Shown here one piece after another: positions 20,146-27,602 of a DNA stretch of 27,602 bases (position 1 is its first letter; each line of letters starts with the position of its first letter). This DNA comes from Hofstenia miamia (Eukaryota > Xenacoelomorpha > Acoela > Hofsteniidae), in contig CABFPE010000219.1 in the NCBI GenBank assembly GCA_900660155.1, forward strand, positions 1,064,609-1,092,210, written 5' to 3'. The position numbers were made by a program, and so were the translations under genes. The notes below the pieces were generated by a model, which did not search any database, was not told the DNA's origin, and saw only the letters and a program-made list of their open reading frames with translations.

Positions 20146-21117
20146 TTATCTCTCCGTAGTTGAATATATGTTTATGTTTTTCTAGCAATTTCCTTAGTTG
20201 TGTGATCTCCCATTCCTCTAGATGTGGGTAGTCTTTGTTATTTATTTCAGGTGTTCTGTATGTGTCTTCCTCTTGTGCTTTTGTCCCAATGCCCTTGAGT
20301 CGGCCTTTGGGAGTACTCGCGACTTTGATGGTGTTTGTCCACTCACCTTTGAGTCGGCCATGTGGTGTACTATCTGTTTTCCTTTGCAAGTCCTTGAGTC
20401 GACCATGCAAATTACTTGCTCCATCATCGTCTTCCATTGCCTTCCAGATGAGTCTGATGTTTGACTTGATGTATTTTCCATATATTCTTACTTGAGATCT
20501 CTTCAGGTTAACATTCCAGTTCATAGCAATAAGGATCAGCATTCTTCTCTTTCTGTGTTTTATTGTGCAGACACTAGACAGCATCGATACTTGTTTGTGT
20601 TGATGCTTTATTGTCGCAGACACTAGACAGCATCGATACTTGTTTGTGTTGATGCTTTATTGTCATCTTCCATTGATGTGGCTGTAGGTGGATATCTTCC
20701 TGCAGTTGAAATGTGATTGTTTTCTGCTTCCCTTGTTCTTCTTTGATCTCCATTTCTTCCTCTCTTACCTTTATGGTTCTGTTGGCATAGTTGATGACAC
20801 ATCCATTCTTTGTCAGGAAATCGTCGCCTAAGATGACCTCATATGGCAACAGATTGTTGTGAGTGTCCACCACCACCAGAGATTGTTCAAATGTTGTATT
20901 CGCAATTCTCATCTGTACTGCGTTTATCATTCTTTTTGTATTGATATATTCTCCTGATGCATTAATTAGTCTCTTATTGCAGCTGTTCAAGTCTTCCCGT
21001 TTAAATCCTAGCTTCATAGCACATTCATCAGTGATTATCTATGTTGCTGCTCCAGTGTTGATTGTTGCTTTAGTCATTACTCCATAAATTGCTATTATTA
21101 TCATATTTATCATGTCG
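20145..21117 (-). pseudogene. Retropepsin-like protease and pre-RT linker, inactivated
   Basis: The active-site motif reads N-T-G-A (21048-21059), where aspartic proteases need D-T-G. Two codons later a TAG stop occurs (21039-21041). The frame then continues with a typical retropepsin second half, including the hydrophobic-ILGDDFL motif (20814-20834) and an NGCVINYANRTI strand. A 49-bp exact tandem duplication (20567-20664) shifts the frame, so the downstream linker (NNKDYPHLEEWEITQL, then LLEKHKHIF) is read in a second frame, 20623-20105. That linker matches the helix before the RT fingers in Ty3 elements, after which retroelement sequence ends. Loss of the catalytic Asp, the stop and the frameshift are three independent defects. 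Confidence 0.7.
20567..20664. repeat. 49-bp exact tandem duplication
   Basis: 20567-20615 and 20616-20664 are identical 49-base units. 49 is not a multiple of three, so the duplication causes the frameshift between protease and pre-RT linker on the minus strand. There is no N here, so unlike the two larger duplications this may be genuine. Confidence 0.85.
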
Positions 21118-23416
21118 AGGTTTGTCAGGATCATTATCAATGCACAGTTGTTATGAGTCGGCGCTCTACTTAGTTTTCTGACTCCTCATCAGTTGGCAAT
21201 ACTTTGTCCATTTCGTCTTCTGTCTGCAGTACATCTTTTCCTTTTACTTGTATTATTTTTTCTGGTTTCACTTCAGTGTAAGTTTTATTTAGGATATGTG
21301 GTTTGAGGTTGTTCCTCCATGTTGATCTCTCTCTATGCCATGCAGCCTTTTCATATATTCAGGAATTGTTTTCGATGGTTGCTTGTATGTTGACTGCCTT
21401 TCTAATAATTCTTTCCAACTTGTCATCAACATCACATTTAATCTCAAACTGTGTTCTAATGCTTTCTGGCATCCCCTTACAAATGTGTGAGAACAAATCA
21501 TATTTGGAATATCTGTTTTCTCTTGAACTAAGCATTAATAGTCATTCAACTTGTTGCATGTAATTTCGAATGTAGTCAGTTTTTCTCATTTTCGTCGTGT
21601 TTAGAATGATTTGATACTGATTTTTAAAACTTTTGTTTTCAAAGTAATTTATGAAGTCTCTGATCAACAATTGACAATTTCTTTTTGTTTCTGCATCTAG
21701 GAGCAAGTAGTGTTGGGAGGCTGCCCCTGTTAAATATAATGGGAGTCTTGCTGCTGCTGCTGCCTGTTGGCTCACTTTGCATTCTCCCATTGTTAATTCA
21801 ACCATTTGTAGCCATTTGGCGAATGTTGGATTATAACTGTCTACCCTTCTGTTAAACTTGGGTAGAGTTGCCTTACAAGTTATCATATCACTGGTTGTCA
21901 GTTGTGGTAGAATTAAATCTTCATATTAGGGTTTCCTATGGTTTTTTATAGTATCTTCCTCTTGCAGTTGTGTAGTCACTGCTTTTGTGATTTCATTAAT
22001 GAACTTTTGTTTCTCTACGTCTGAGTCCTCATCAGATTCCTTGTATGCCACCTCTTTGTGAGCTGGTATATGCGGTGCTTGTAGCTCACTTTCTTTTCTG
22101 GAATGAAATTCTATTTCATGGGTTCACATGTTGCTCCTGTTTTCTTCTTCTGTAAGCTGTATTAGTCTTAATTTGTCTTTCAGCTGCTCCAATTCTCCTG
22201 CTTGTAGATTGTTGTCCTTGATTAGTTGCCTGTTTGTTTTTCCCAGTTCTTGATTCCTTTCCTGCCATTGTTGGTTTTGTTCTAAAAACCTTTTATTGGA
22301 CTCTGATAATTGGTGGGTGAGGGTTTTGCTCTCGTTTTGGAATATTTGGCTCTGTTCATCTAGCCACATCTCCATATTTAATCTGATTTTGCTCAGTATA
22401 GTTTTGTTTTGTCGTTCCATTTCTTTGACTTTTTTGGTTAGTTGTTCTATTTCATGTTTTAGGAGTGCTTCATTTTCCNCTATTGGCTCACTTTGCATTC
22501 TCCCATTGTTAATTCAACCATTTGTAGCCATTTGGCGAATGTTGGATTATAACTGTCTACCCTTCTGTTAAACTTGGGTAGAGTTGCCTTACAAGTTATC
22601 ATATCACTGGTTGTCAGTTGTGGTAGAATTAAATCTTCATATTAGGGTTTCCTATGGTTTTTTATAGTATCTTCCTCTTGCAGTTGTGTAGTCACTGCTT
22701 TTGTGATTTCATTAATGAACTTTTGTTTCTCTACGTCTGAGTCCTCATCAGATTCCTTGTATGCCACCTCTTTGTGAGCTGGTATATGCGGTGCTTGTAG
22801 CTCACTTTCTTTTCTGGAATGAAATTCTATTTCATGGGTTCACATGCTGCTCCTGTTTTCTTCTTCTGTAAGCTGTATTAGTCTTAATTTGTCTTTCAGC
22901 TGCTCCAATTCTCCTGCTTGTAGATTGTTGTCCTTGATTAGTTGCCTGTTTGTTTTTCCCAGTTCTTGATTCCTTTCCTGCCATTGTTGGTTTTGTTCTA
23001 AAAACCTTTTATTGGACTCTGATAATTGGTGGGTGAGGGTTTTGCTCTCGTTTTGGAATATTTGGCTCTGTTCATCTAGCCGCATCTCCATATTTAATCT
23101 GATTTTGCTCAGTATAGTTTTGTTTTGTCGTTCCATTTCTTTGACTTTTTTGGTTAGTTGTTCTATTTCATGTTTTAGGAGTGCTTCATTTTCCAGCTCT
23201 TCCTTAGCATATTGATTATGTCTGGTGGGTTCATCACTAGGGGATTTGTTTCTGGGGGTGAATTGAGGGACTGCAATTCCGTGGATTGGCGGAGTTTTTG
23301 CTGAAGTATGGTGATGATCATATTGTTCTAGGAGTCACTGCCTTGATTGCAGTTTTCTTTGCGCTACTTTTTTTACCTTTTGTCATTTTTCTCTTTAGTT
23401 TGTAGTGGTCTTCCAT
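21118..23416 (-). pseudogene. Ty3-type Gag, coiled-coil N-terminus, interrupted
   Basis: The likely start is ATG at 23416, 188 bases after the primer-binding site, with a Lys-rich N-terminus (32 codons to a TGA at 23318). A frame change then leads into a Glu/Lys/Gln-rich coiled coil (LENEALLKHEIEQLTKKV and onward, about 23220-22840; repeated at 22498-22124). After an in-frame TGA (about 22122) and TAA (about 21929) comes a capsid-like region (AKWLQMVELTMGE, LPLYLTGAASQHYLL, FINYFENKSF, about 21880-21560). A TGA (about 21540) then precedes SKYDLFSHICKGMPESIRTQF. Several TGA stops stand where CGA would keep a sensible protein, consistent with CpG decay. No CCHC zinc knuckle was seen. The coiled coil and part of the capsid are present twice owing to the duplication around the N at 22479. 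Confidence 0.65.
21767..23194. repeat. 712-bp direct duplication split by an N (assembly join)
   Basis: 21767-22478 and 22483-23194 align with a constant offset of 716 and no indel. I noticed only two substitutions (in the gttcacatg-t/c-tgctcc and tctagcc-a/g-catctcc contexts). The first copy stops exactly at the N at 22479. As at 1622, this is the signature of two contig ends joined without overlap merging. A recent genuine tandem duplication would not be expected to end exactly at an ambiguous base. Confidence 0.85.
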
Positions 23417-23603
23417 TTTGATTGCAATTCGGGAATCCTGTTAAAGTGCTTTGGTTTGGTTTTGGATAACTCTCTCTATTAACTAGTTGCTTTTCTGTGT
23501 AACTGTCTGTTGCTGTTTTCACTTTCACTTATAACTCTTGTTGTCATATGCGGGTAGTTCCACTGAATGTTTCTTCCTAAGAGTTGCTGTTCTTGGCTGT
23601 CAT

Positions 23604-23611
23604 GGTCACCA
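23604..23611 (-). promoter_or_regulatory. Primer-binding site
   Basis: On the minus strand TGGTGACC starts immediately after the LTR end ...GGATGTTACA. TGG complementary to a tRNA 3' CCA, placed with no gap after the LTR, is the expected location for the minus-strand DNA primer site of Ty3 elements. The matching tRNA would end in GGTCACCA; I do not assign which tRNA it is. Confidence 0.6.
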
Positions 23612-23823
23612 TGTAACATCCTCTACCAGGCATTATTACTGTTTATCTCCTGTTACTGCATAACACTAGTCGTATTTCTGCAGGTAGGGATTTACCTATT
23701 GCATACTGCTTGGCTGTTATTTCTGGTAGCATAAAGTAAACTAGGATTAACCATTCACTATTTAGGTGATGAAGCCATGCGGTACTTTATCCAGTGATCC
23801 ACAATGGGCATCTGCCTGAAGCT

Positions 23824-23949
23824 GATCTCCACATCCAGTTTCACCACTTCCTTTGATGATCCATTTCGTTGAGTGCCACACCTCACGATCTCCACATCCA
23901 GTTTCACCACTTCCTTTGATGATCCATTTCGTTGAGTGCCACACCTCAG
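23824..23949. repeat. 63-bp tandem duplication in the LTR
   Basis: 23824-23886 and 23887-23949 are adjacent copies that differ only at the last base (c/g). They begin gatctccacatccag and end gccacacctca. They lie in the U5-side part of the LTR. Confidence 0.85.
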
Positions 23950-24185
23950 CTCATTTATACAGTTTATGTGTACCCTATGCTAGCTCAGTGTATACTCAAG
24001 ACATGACACAATTCGACTTAAACTCTGTTTTGTAAATGTGTTCTATCTCTTTGCAACCTGACTTGTCACTAGCTGCTCATTTGATATTACATGTAGCCAT
24101 TACTGAAATATATTGGCATTTCTAAATATATTAGTTTTGAGCAGCTTCCTAACTTACATTTATAATTTAATACATGTACGGTCAC

Positions 24186-24202
24186 TTTATTGGTCATTTA
24201 TT
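24186..24202 (-). other. Paired polyadenylation signals in the LTR
   Basis: TTTATT at 24186-24191 and 24197-24202 read AATAAA twice on the minus strand, within an AATAAATGACCAATAAAG context. Their position about 330 bases downstream of the TATA box would mark the end of the R region. Confidence 0.4.
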
Positions 24203-24523
24203 GGTCATTAATTTGGATCTAAAATAATATTAATATATTCCCTAAGTTTTGGTCATCCAACCATTTGTTCACAGTTAATTATTTTAGTACATGTAGTAAG
24301 TGATCACTAGTCGACTAATCAAGAGAAAAACCCCTATACCTAACCTATGTGCACTTTCGTAGTCTGGCACAGGGACCCTTGAATCGTTCTCTGTGATGGA
24401 TCCAGACCACTACTAAACACCACTTGATTAGCTCAACATCGTATTAAATATTCAAACCATTATAGTAGAACAAAATAAGAATTCAGAATAAAATTCTTTT
24501 TCAATTGCTTACAATGTTTAGTT

Positions 24524-24534
24524 CCTATTTATAG
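24524..24534 (-). promoter_or_regulatory. TATA box of the LTR promoter
   Basis: The minus-strand CTATAAATAGG is a near-ideal TATA box, about 290 bases inside the predicted LTR start. Transcription would be expected to begin near 24500. Confidence 0.5.
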
Positions 24535-24582
24535 TAAATCTAGAAAAGTACCTGTCAATTCAAATTTAAACTTTTCGTCTGC

Positions 24583-24594
24583 CAAGATGGCGGC
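24583..24594 (-). promoter_or_regulatory. YY1-like binding site in the LTR
   Basis: The minus-strand GCCGCCATCTTG matches the well-known YY1 consensus. It lies about 50 bases upstream of the TATA box and is a conspicuous GC-rich island in AT-rich DNA. Binding is inferred from the motif only. Confidence 0.45.
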
Positions 24595-24824
24595 TAAAAA
24601 TAATGGAAAGCGATTTTGCCCCTTGTTTTGCCAAAAGTATTTTTATCAACCAATACAAATCTCTCTTTTTTAACACATGTTATTTCTTGGTTGCATAATA
24701 CAAATAAATCTAAATTAATCTAATTGATCTAAATACAATATTTCTAATAATAATTTCTTTGATCTTATTCTTGCTCTGCTCAACGTTTGCAGCTTATTTT
24801 TGATTTGTTTTGGATGATGCTACA

Positions 24825-25887
24825 CAATGACATCAGAGTAGGATGGCAGTTTGTTACTGGAAAATTTTGAGATAGCTGGAAAATAAATATCTACATCTAA
24901 GAGGGTTCAATGTTTATTAAAATACTAATTCAAGCATGCAAGTACTACAATCTATAAATCAAAGAATGACTACTACTGAAGCTTAAGGACCATCTCTGAA
25001 ATAGAAGAAAGAAAAATACAATCAAGTACAATGGAATATAAAATGTTCCTAGTTTTCCTATACCCCATAAATGTGCATTTTTGACAAGATTTTCAACGTG
25101 GCTTTGGAGGGTTCCATTTTTATGCTAGGAGCATGTGTTATACATTTTCATCAGAAATGGTTTTTCAGCCATAATAAGATGTGCATGTGCATGCTTTCCC
25201 TTGAATTTTCAAAAATTCAAAATTTTCACCTGATCCTAATACTATAATTGTAAAAATCAGAAACTTGGTTTCTGATTATATTTTTTGCCAAATTGACAAA
25301 TTCCAAATAATATTTCAAAATGAAATGTTTCAATTATGTGTACATCAACCAACAAAGTCAGCTGCACTGGTTGTTGTTTTTGCAAACTATAGACATGTGG
25401 TATAACTCCAAATAGGACTATGTGATATCATGCTTGCATGAAATCATCATGCTCAAGATGCTGTGTTTACTGTTAATTAATTTTTTCAACTCACCAACAT
25501 TATAGTAAAAGGTCAATAGTTATTGACATTGAAATGAATATTTCTAATACATTTCATTGTGCATGCTGCATGCTTATATATGATGATTTTGTACTTAATA
25601 TCTAGTATATAGTATGTACTTGAAAAGTCCTTATCTCTAATCCTCAATTATTTAACAGCTAAGTTTGAAAAACTAAATGCATATATTTTATAGTAATCAC
25701 AAGGTTGAAGGTGCACACACACACACACGCACCTTTTTAGTACATGGATGAGAGTTCACTGGAAATTTGATTAATAAAGAGCTTGAATTACAATATTTCA
25801 GGCTTTTGATTTCTTAAACTTTTCATTGAACTCAACAATATTTTCACGATATATTATAATGGATTTTTTGTTTATTCCCCCATCAAG
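24825..25887. other. Gene-free AT-rich stretch
   Basis: No gene recognised. It contains a 10-bp stem hairpin aatcagaaac-ttg-gtttctgatt (25255-25277) and the CA repeat at 25714-25728. The bases directly after the LTR end (caatg) would be the target duplication. Confidence 0.5.
25714..25728. repeat. (CA)7 microsatellite inside a short stem
   Basis: Seven CA units are flanked by aaggtgc (25708-25714) and its complement gcacctt (25729-25735), so the repeat sits in the loop of a 7-bp stem. Confidence 0.8.
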
Positions 25888-25988
25888 ATGAATCAATATA
25901 CAAAGACGATTTGAGAAAGAAATTCTTTTTAACTTTGAAAGTTCTGAAGACAAGAAATGTTTTTCCAGATGAATTAGAGAATGCTTAG
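25888..25988 (+). CDS. Possible terminal coding exon, unidentified
   Basis: An acceptor-like pyrimidine-rich stretch ending cccatcaag (25887) is followed by a frame ending at TAG (25986-25988). Its protein-like sequence contains ESIYKDDLRKKF, LTLKVLKTRN and FPDELENA. The exon would enter in phase 1 (two bases before GAA). No donor precedes the stop, so it would be a last exon. There is no recognised domain and no partner exon. At 32 codons it could be chance. Confidence 0.25.
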
Positions 25989-27087
25989 CTAAGGATAAAT
26001 TTGGTGCTTGAAATCTTGATGAAATAAAAATTAACTATTAGAATCTTAAATATTTTGATAATTTAAATTAATATTTTAGATTTGATTTCTAGTGCTATAA
26101 AAATCAGCTTACAGCATTGCTTAGGGTGATATCTATATCTTGTACAAATGTGTCATTAAATACCTGTGAAGAAATGCTTCAACAATTTTGTTTATGTAAA
26201 TATCATGGTATCCCTAAAGGAGAATATATCGTGAAAATTGACCAATTTTGTACTTAGTAAACATTAATGGTTGTTTGAACTGCAGATTGCTATAAATATT
26301 TTGGCTTAATTAAATATTCTAAAAAACATACTTGTGAATCTGCATATAAATTTTTTTTGATATGGATGGAAATTTTACATTAAATATATAATCAACAAAA
26401 TGGCCTCTTTTGAAATGAGAGCTACTGTGAGATCTATGGCAATGTATTAATAAGCTATGTTATATCATAAACATATATTAGACAATCACATTGGCTCTTA
26501 TTATCATATTCCGAGAAAATATTGTATCAAACAAATTCAACATTGACTAAATATTATAACTTGGCATCAATGCAGAATGCTATGCAATAAATCTTCAGAA
26601 AATATTCAAAACATTGTTTTACTTCATCAACAGCTAGTATGATATTAATATTTGACTAAAAATTATCTAATTAATGCTACACATTTTGAAAAATTTATAA
26701 GATTATTTCATTAATTCACTCACCTTAAGTTTTCCAACCAAATATTTAATTTTTAAGAACCACATGAAAACAATGTTTAAAGCCATTGAATACAAAAATC
26801 AAAGCCAAGCACCCACTAATTATTCATGAAATTTCAAAATGGTTTCTGCTGTCTTGCTGTAATTATGGAAGTTTTGCATTAATCATTTAGATGCAATTAT
26901 GGAGAAAATTTCTTTAGCCTAATGACAGCTGAAACTAAATTGATTTTGTTGCTTCATCCCATATTTTTACTATAACTTAGTTTTTATATTCTTAGTATAT
27001 TATTAATTAACATAATTTTTATATTCATATCTGAGACCATCGTTTAGAGCAAAGAGTTTGAGCAAAATAACTACTTAATATTTGCAG
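25989..27087. other. Gene-free AT-rich stretch
   Basis: No supportable gene. A 16-codon frame at 26400-26450 has a strong start context (aaaATGG) but no domain. The stretch may be an intron of the gene ending at 27248. Confidence 0.35.
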
Positions 27088-27248
27088 TTGAAAATGAGTT
27101 AAAGAATCTTGCCTACAAGGTCATAGCATATGACACAAGAAAGATCAATGGGAAAAATGTTGTTGGAACTATTCTCCCCGAAAATATGAAATGCCATGAA
27201 CCTCCAATTAGAAAAACAAACAAATATAAACCATTCTATGGAGCATAG
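27088..27248 (+). CDS. Probable terminal coding exon of an unidentified gene
   Basis: A good acceptor, ttaatatttgcag (to 27087), is followed by 161 bases that read, in phase 1, a clearly protein-like C-terminus. Segments are ENELKNLAYKVIAYDTRK, INGKNVVGTILPENMK and CHEPPIRKTNKYKPFYGA, then TAG at 27246-27248. The use of Gly, Pro, Cys, His and Trp-free aromatic residues is unlike chance frames in this AT-rich DNA. A polyadenylation signal follows at 27441. I do not recognise the family. A minus-strand frame over the same bases (27323-27099) is hydrophobic and less convincing. Upstream exons are not visible within the window. Confidence 0.45.
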
Positions 27249-27440
27249 ATATACAAAATTATTGATAATTTTGGCATCCATGGCACTGTTTACTCTTGAA
27301 GCAATAATTAAATATGCTTTCAAAAATGGATTATTATTTTACATTATGTGTGTGATAAGGCTTCATAATTTATAAGATTTAAAGATGTCTCTTTTTAAGT
27401 ATTTTGAAAGATGACTCTATTTACTCTATTTAGTGTTAAA

Positions 27441-27446
27441 AATAAA
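27441..27446 (+). other. Candidate polyadenylation signal
   Basis: AATAAA lies 193 bases after the TAG of the 27088-27248 exon. AATAAA is common by chance in such AT-rich sequence. Confidence 0.3.
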
Positions 27447-27580
27447 AATAATAGTTATAAATATATATAAATAAATAAATAAATATATGAATATTTTTCT
27501 TCAACAAAGTCAGCATGCACTTGAAGCCTTTTTTACAACAAATTTTTTACAAAATTATTCAACTGCATAAATGAATATTC

Positions 27581-27602
27581 ATATATATATATATATATAT
27601 AT
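27581..27602. repeat. (AT)n microsatellite running off the window
   Basis: At least 22 bases of alternating A and T up to the last base of the window. Confidence 0.95.

Larger units (their letters stand above)
20145..24824 (-). mobile_element. Truncated Ty3-type LTR retrotransposon (5' LTR, gag, protease)
   Basis: On the minus strand the order is 5' LTR (24824-23612), primer-binding site (23611-23604), leader, gag (from 23416), protease (about 21117-20700) and the linker that normally precedes RT (to about 20145). RT, RNase H, integrase and the 3' LTR are missing. At about 20145 the sequence changes to an unrelated transposase-like pseudogene. Gag and protease carry several stops and frameshifts, so the copy is not functional. 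A 712 bp stretch of gag appears twice because of an assembly join at the N (22479), so the real element is probably about 716 bp shorter than shown. Ty3-type rather than Copia-type is inferred from the LGDDF protease C-terminal motif and the linker pattern. Confidence 0.75.
23612..24824 (-). repeat. 5' LTR of the Ty3-type element
   Basis: The minus-strand LTR begins TGTAGCATCATCC (24824-24812) and ends GGATGTTACA (23621-23612). The ends are imperfect inverted repeats with the usual TG...CA termini. The length is 1,213 bases. Inside are a YY1-like site (24583-24594), a TATA box (24524-24534), two polyadenylation signals (24186-24202), a set of nested complementary segments (24315-24431) and a 63-bp tandem duplication (23824-23949). 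The left boundary is firm because the primer-binding site abuts it. The right boundary is inferred from the inverted terminus alone, because no second LTR is present to compare. Confidence 0.55.

Noticed and set aside
20222..23215. Plus-strand frames rich in Ser, Leu, Phe and Cys
   Set aside because: They are antisense to the Gag and protease regions; their composition is that of reversed Lys/Glu-rich coiled coil.
23762..23944. Minus-strand 60-codon frame with an internal repeated block
   Set aside because: It is the 63-bp tandem duplication of the LTR read as protein; 63 is a multiple of three, so the frame stays open.
1..27602. CRISPR arrays, tRNA, rRNA or prokaryotic operons
   Set aside because: No regularly spaced repeats, no tRNA A/B boxes with cloverleaf potential and no rRNA-like blocks were seen; the context is eukaryotic.

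Overview
This window looks like AT-rich nuclear DNA from an invertebrate animal. It contains a split gene with plausible GT...AG introns, a rhodopsin-like 7TM receptor, a secretory-pathway O-fucosyltransferase-like gene, AT/CA microsatellites and the decayed remains of several kinds of eukaryotic transposon. I saw no operons, Shine-Dalgarno sites, tRNA, rRNA or CRISPR array. The species cannot be fixed from the sequence alone.

Layout. 1-2.0 kb is repeat-rich: a probable hAT terminus (1-188), a 253 bp fold-back MITE with TA target duplication (481-733), a palindromic 23 bp repeat pair, and a 181 bp duplication split by a single N at 1622. 2.0-6.3 kb is mostly non-coding. It has one possible minus-strand exon (2113-2334), three abutting perfect hairpins (4609-4700) and a weak LINE-like fragment. 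6.3-9.5 kb is the host-gene region on the plus strand: a 7TM receptor reading frame that lacks TM7 (6297-7283), then two phase-compatible exons (7472-7671 and 8767-9430) of a membrane-anchored or secreted O-fucosyltransferase-like enzyme whose 3' exons I could not place.

11.2-13.6 kb is a GC-richer, minus-strand, frameshifted non-LTR reverse transcriptase pseudogene that keeps both catalytic aspartate motifs. 14-18 kb is largely empty, with microsatellites and short interspersed repeats. 18.16-20.14 kb is a minus-strand pseudogene of a transposase-like family, full of stops. It abuts, in the same orientation, a 3'-truncated Ty3-type LTR retrotransposon (about 20.14-24.82 kb). That element has a recognisable 5' LTR (TATA box, YY1-like site, polyadenylation signals), an 8-base primer-binding site directly next to the LTR, a coiled-coil Gag with several stops, and a protease whose active-site Asp is Asn. 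RT, RNase H, integrase and the 3' LTR are missing. A 712 bp exact-register duplication inside gag is separated by the second N in the window (22479). Both Ns therefore sit between near-identical direct repeats, which points to unmerged contig ends rather than biology.

24.8-27.6 kb is AT-rich, with two candidate plus-strand terminal coding exons (25888-25988 and 27088-27248) that I cannot name. The receptor and the fucosyltransferase are neighbours on one strand, but nothing shows a shared pathway. I did not find convincing evidence for a new multi-gene system. The most useful results are the assembly artefacts, the MITE, the triple hairpin, the two-exon gene model, the anatomy of the broken LTR element and the unidentified terminal exons.
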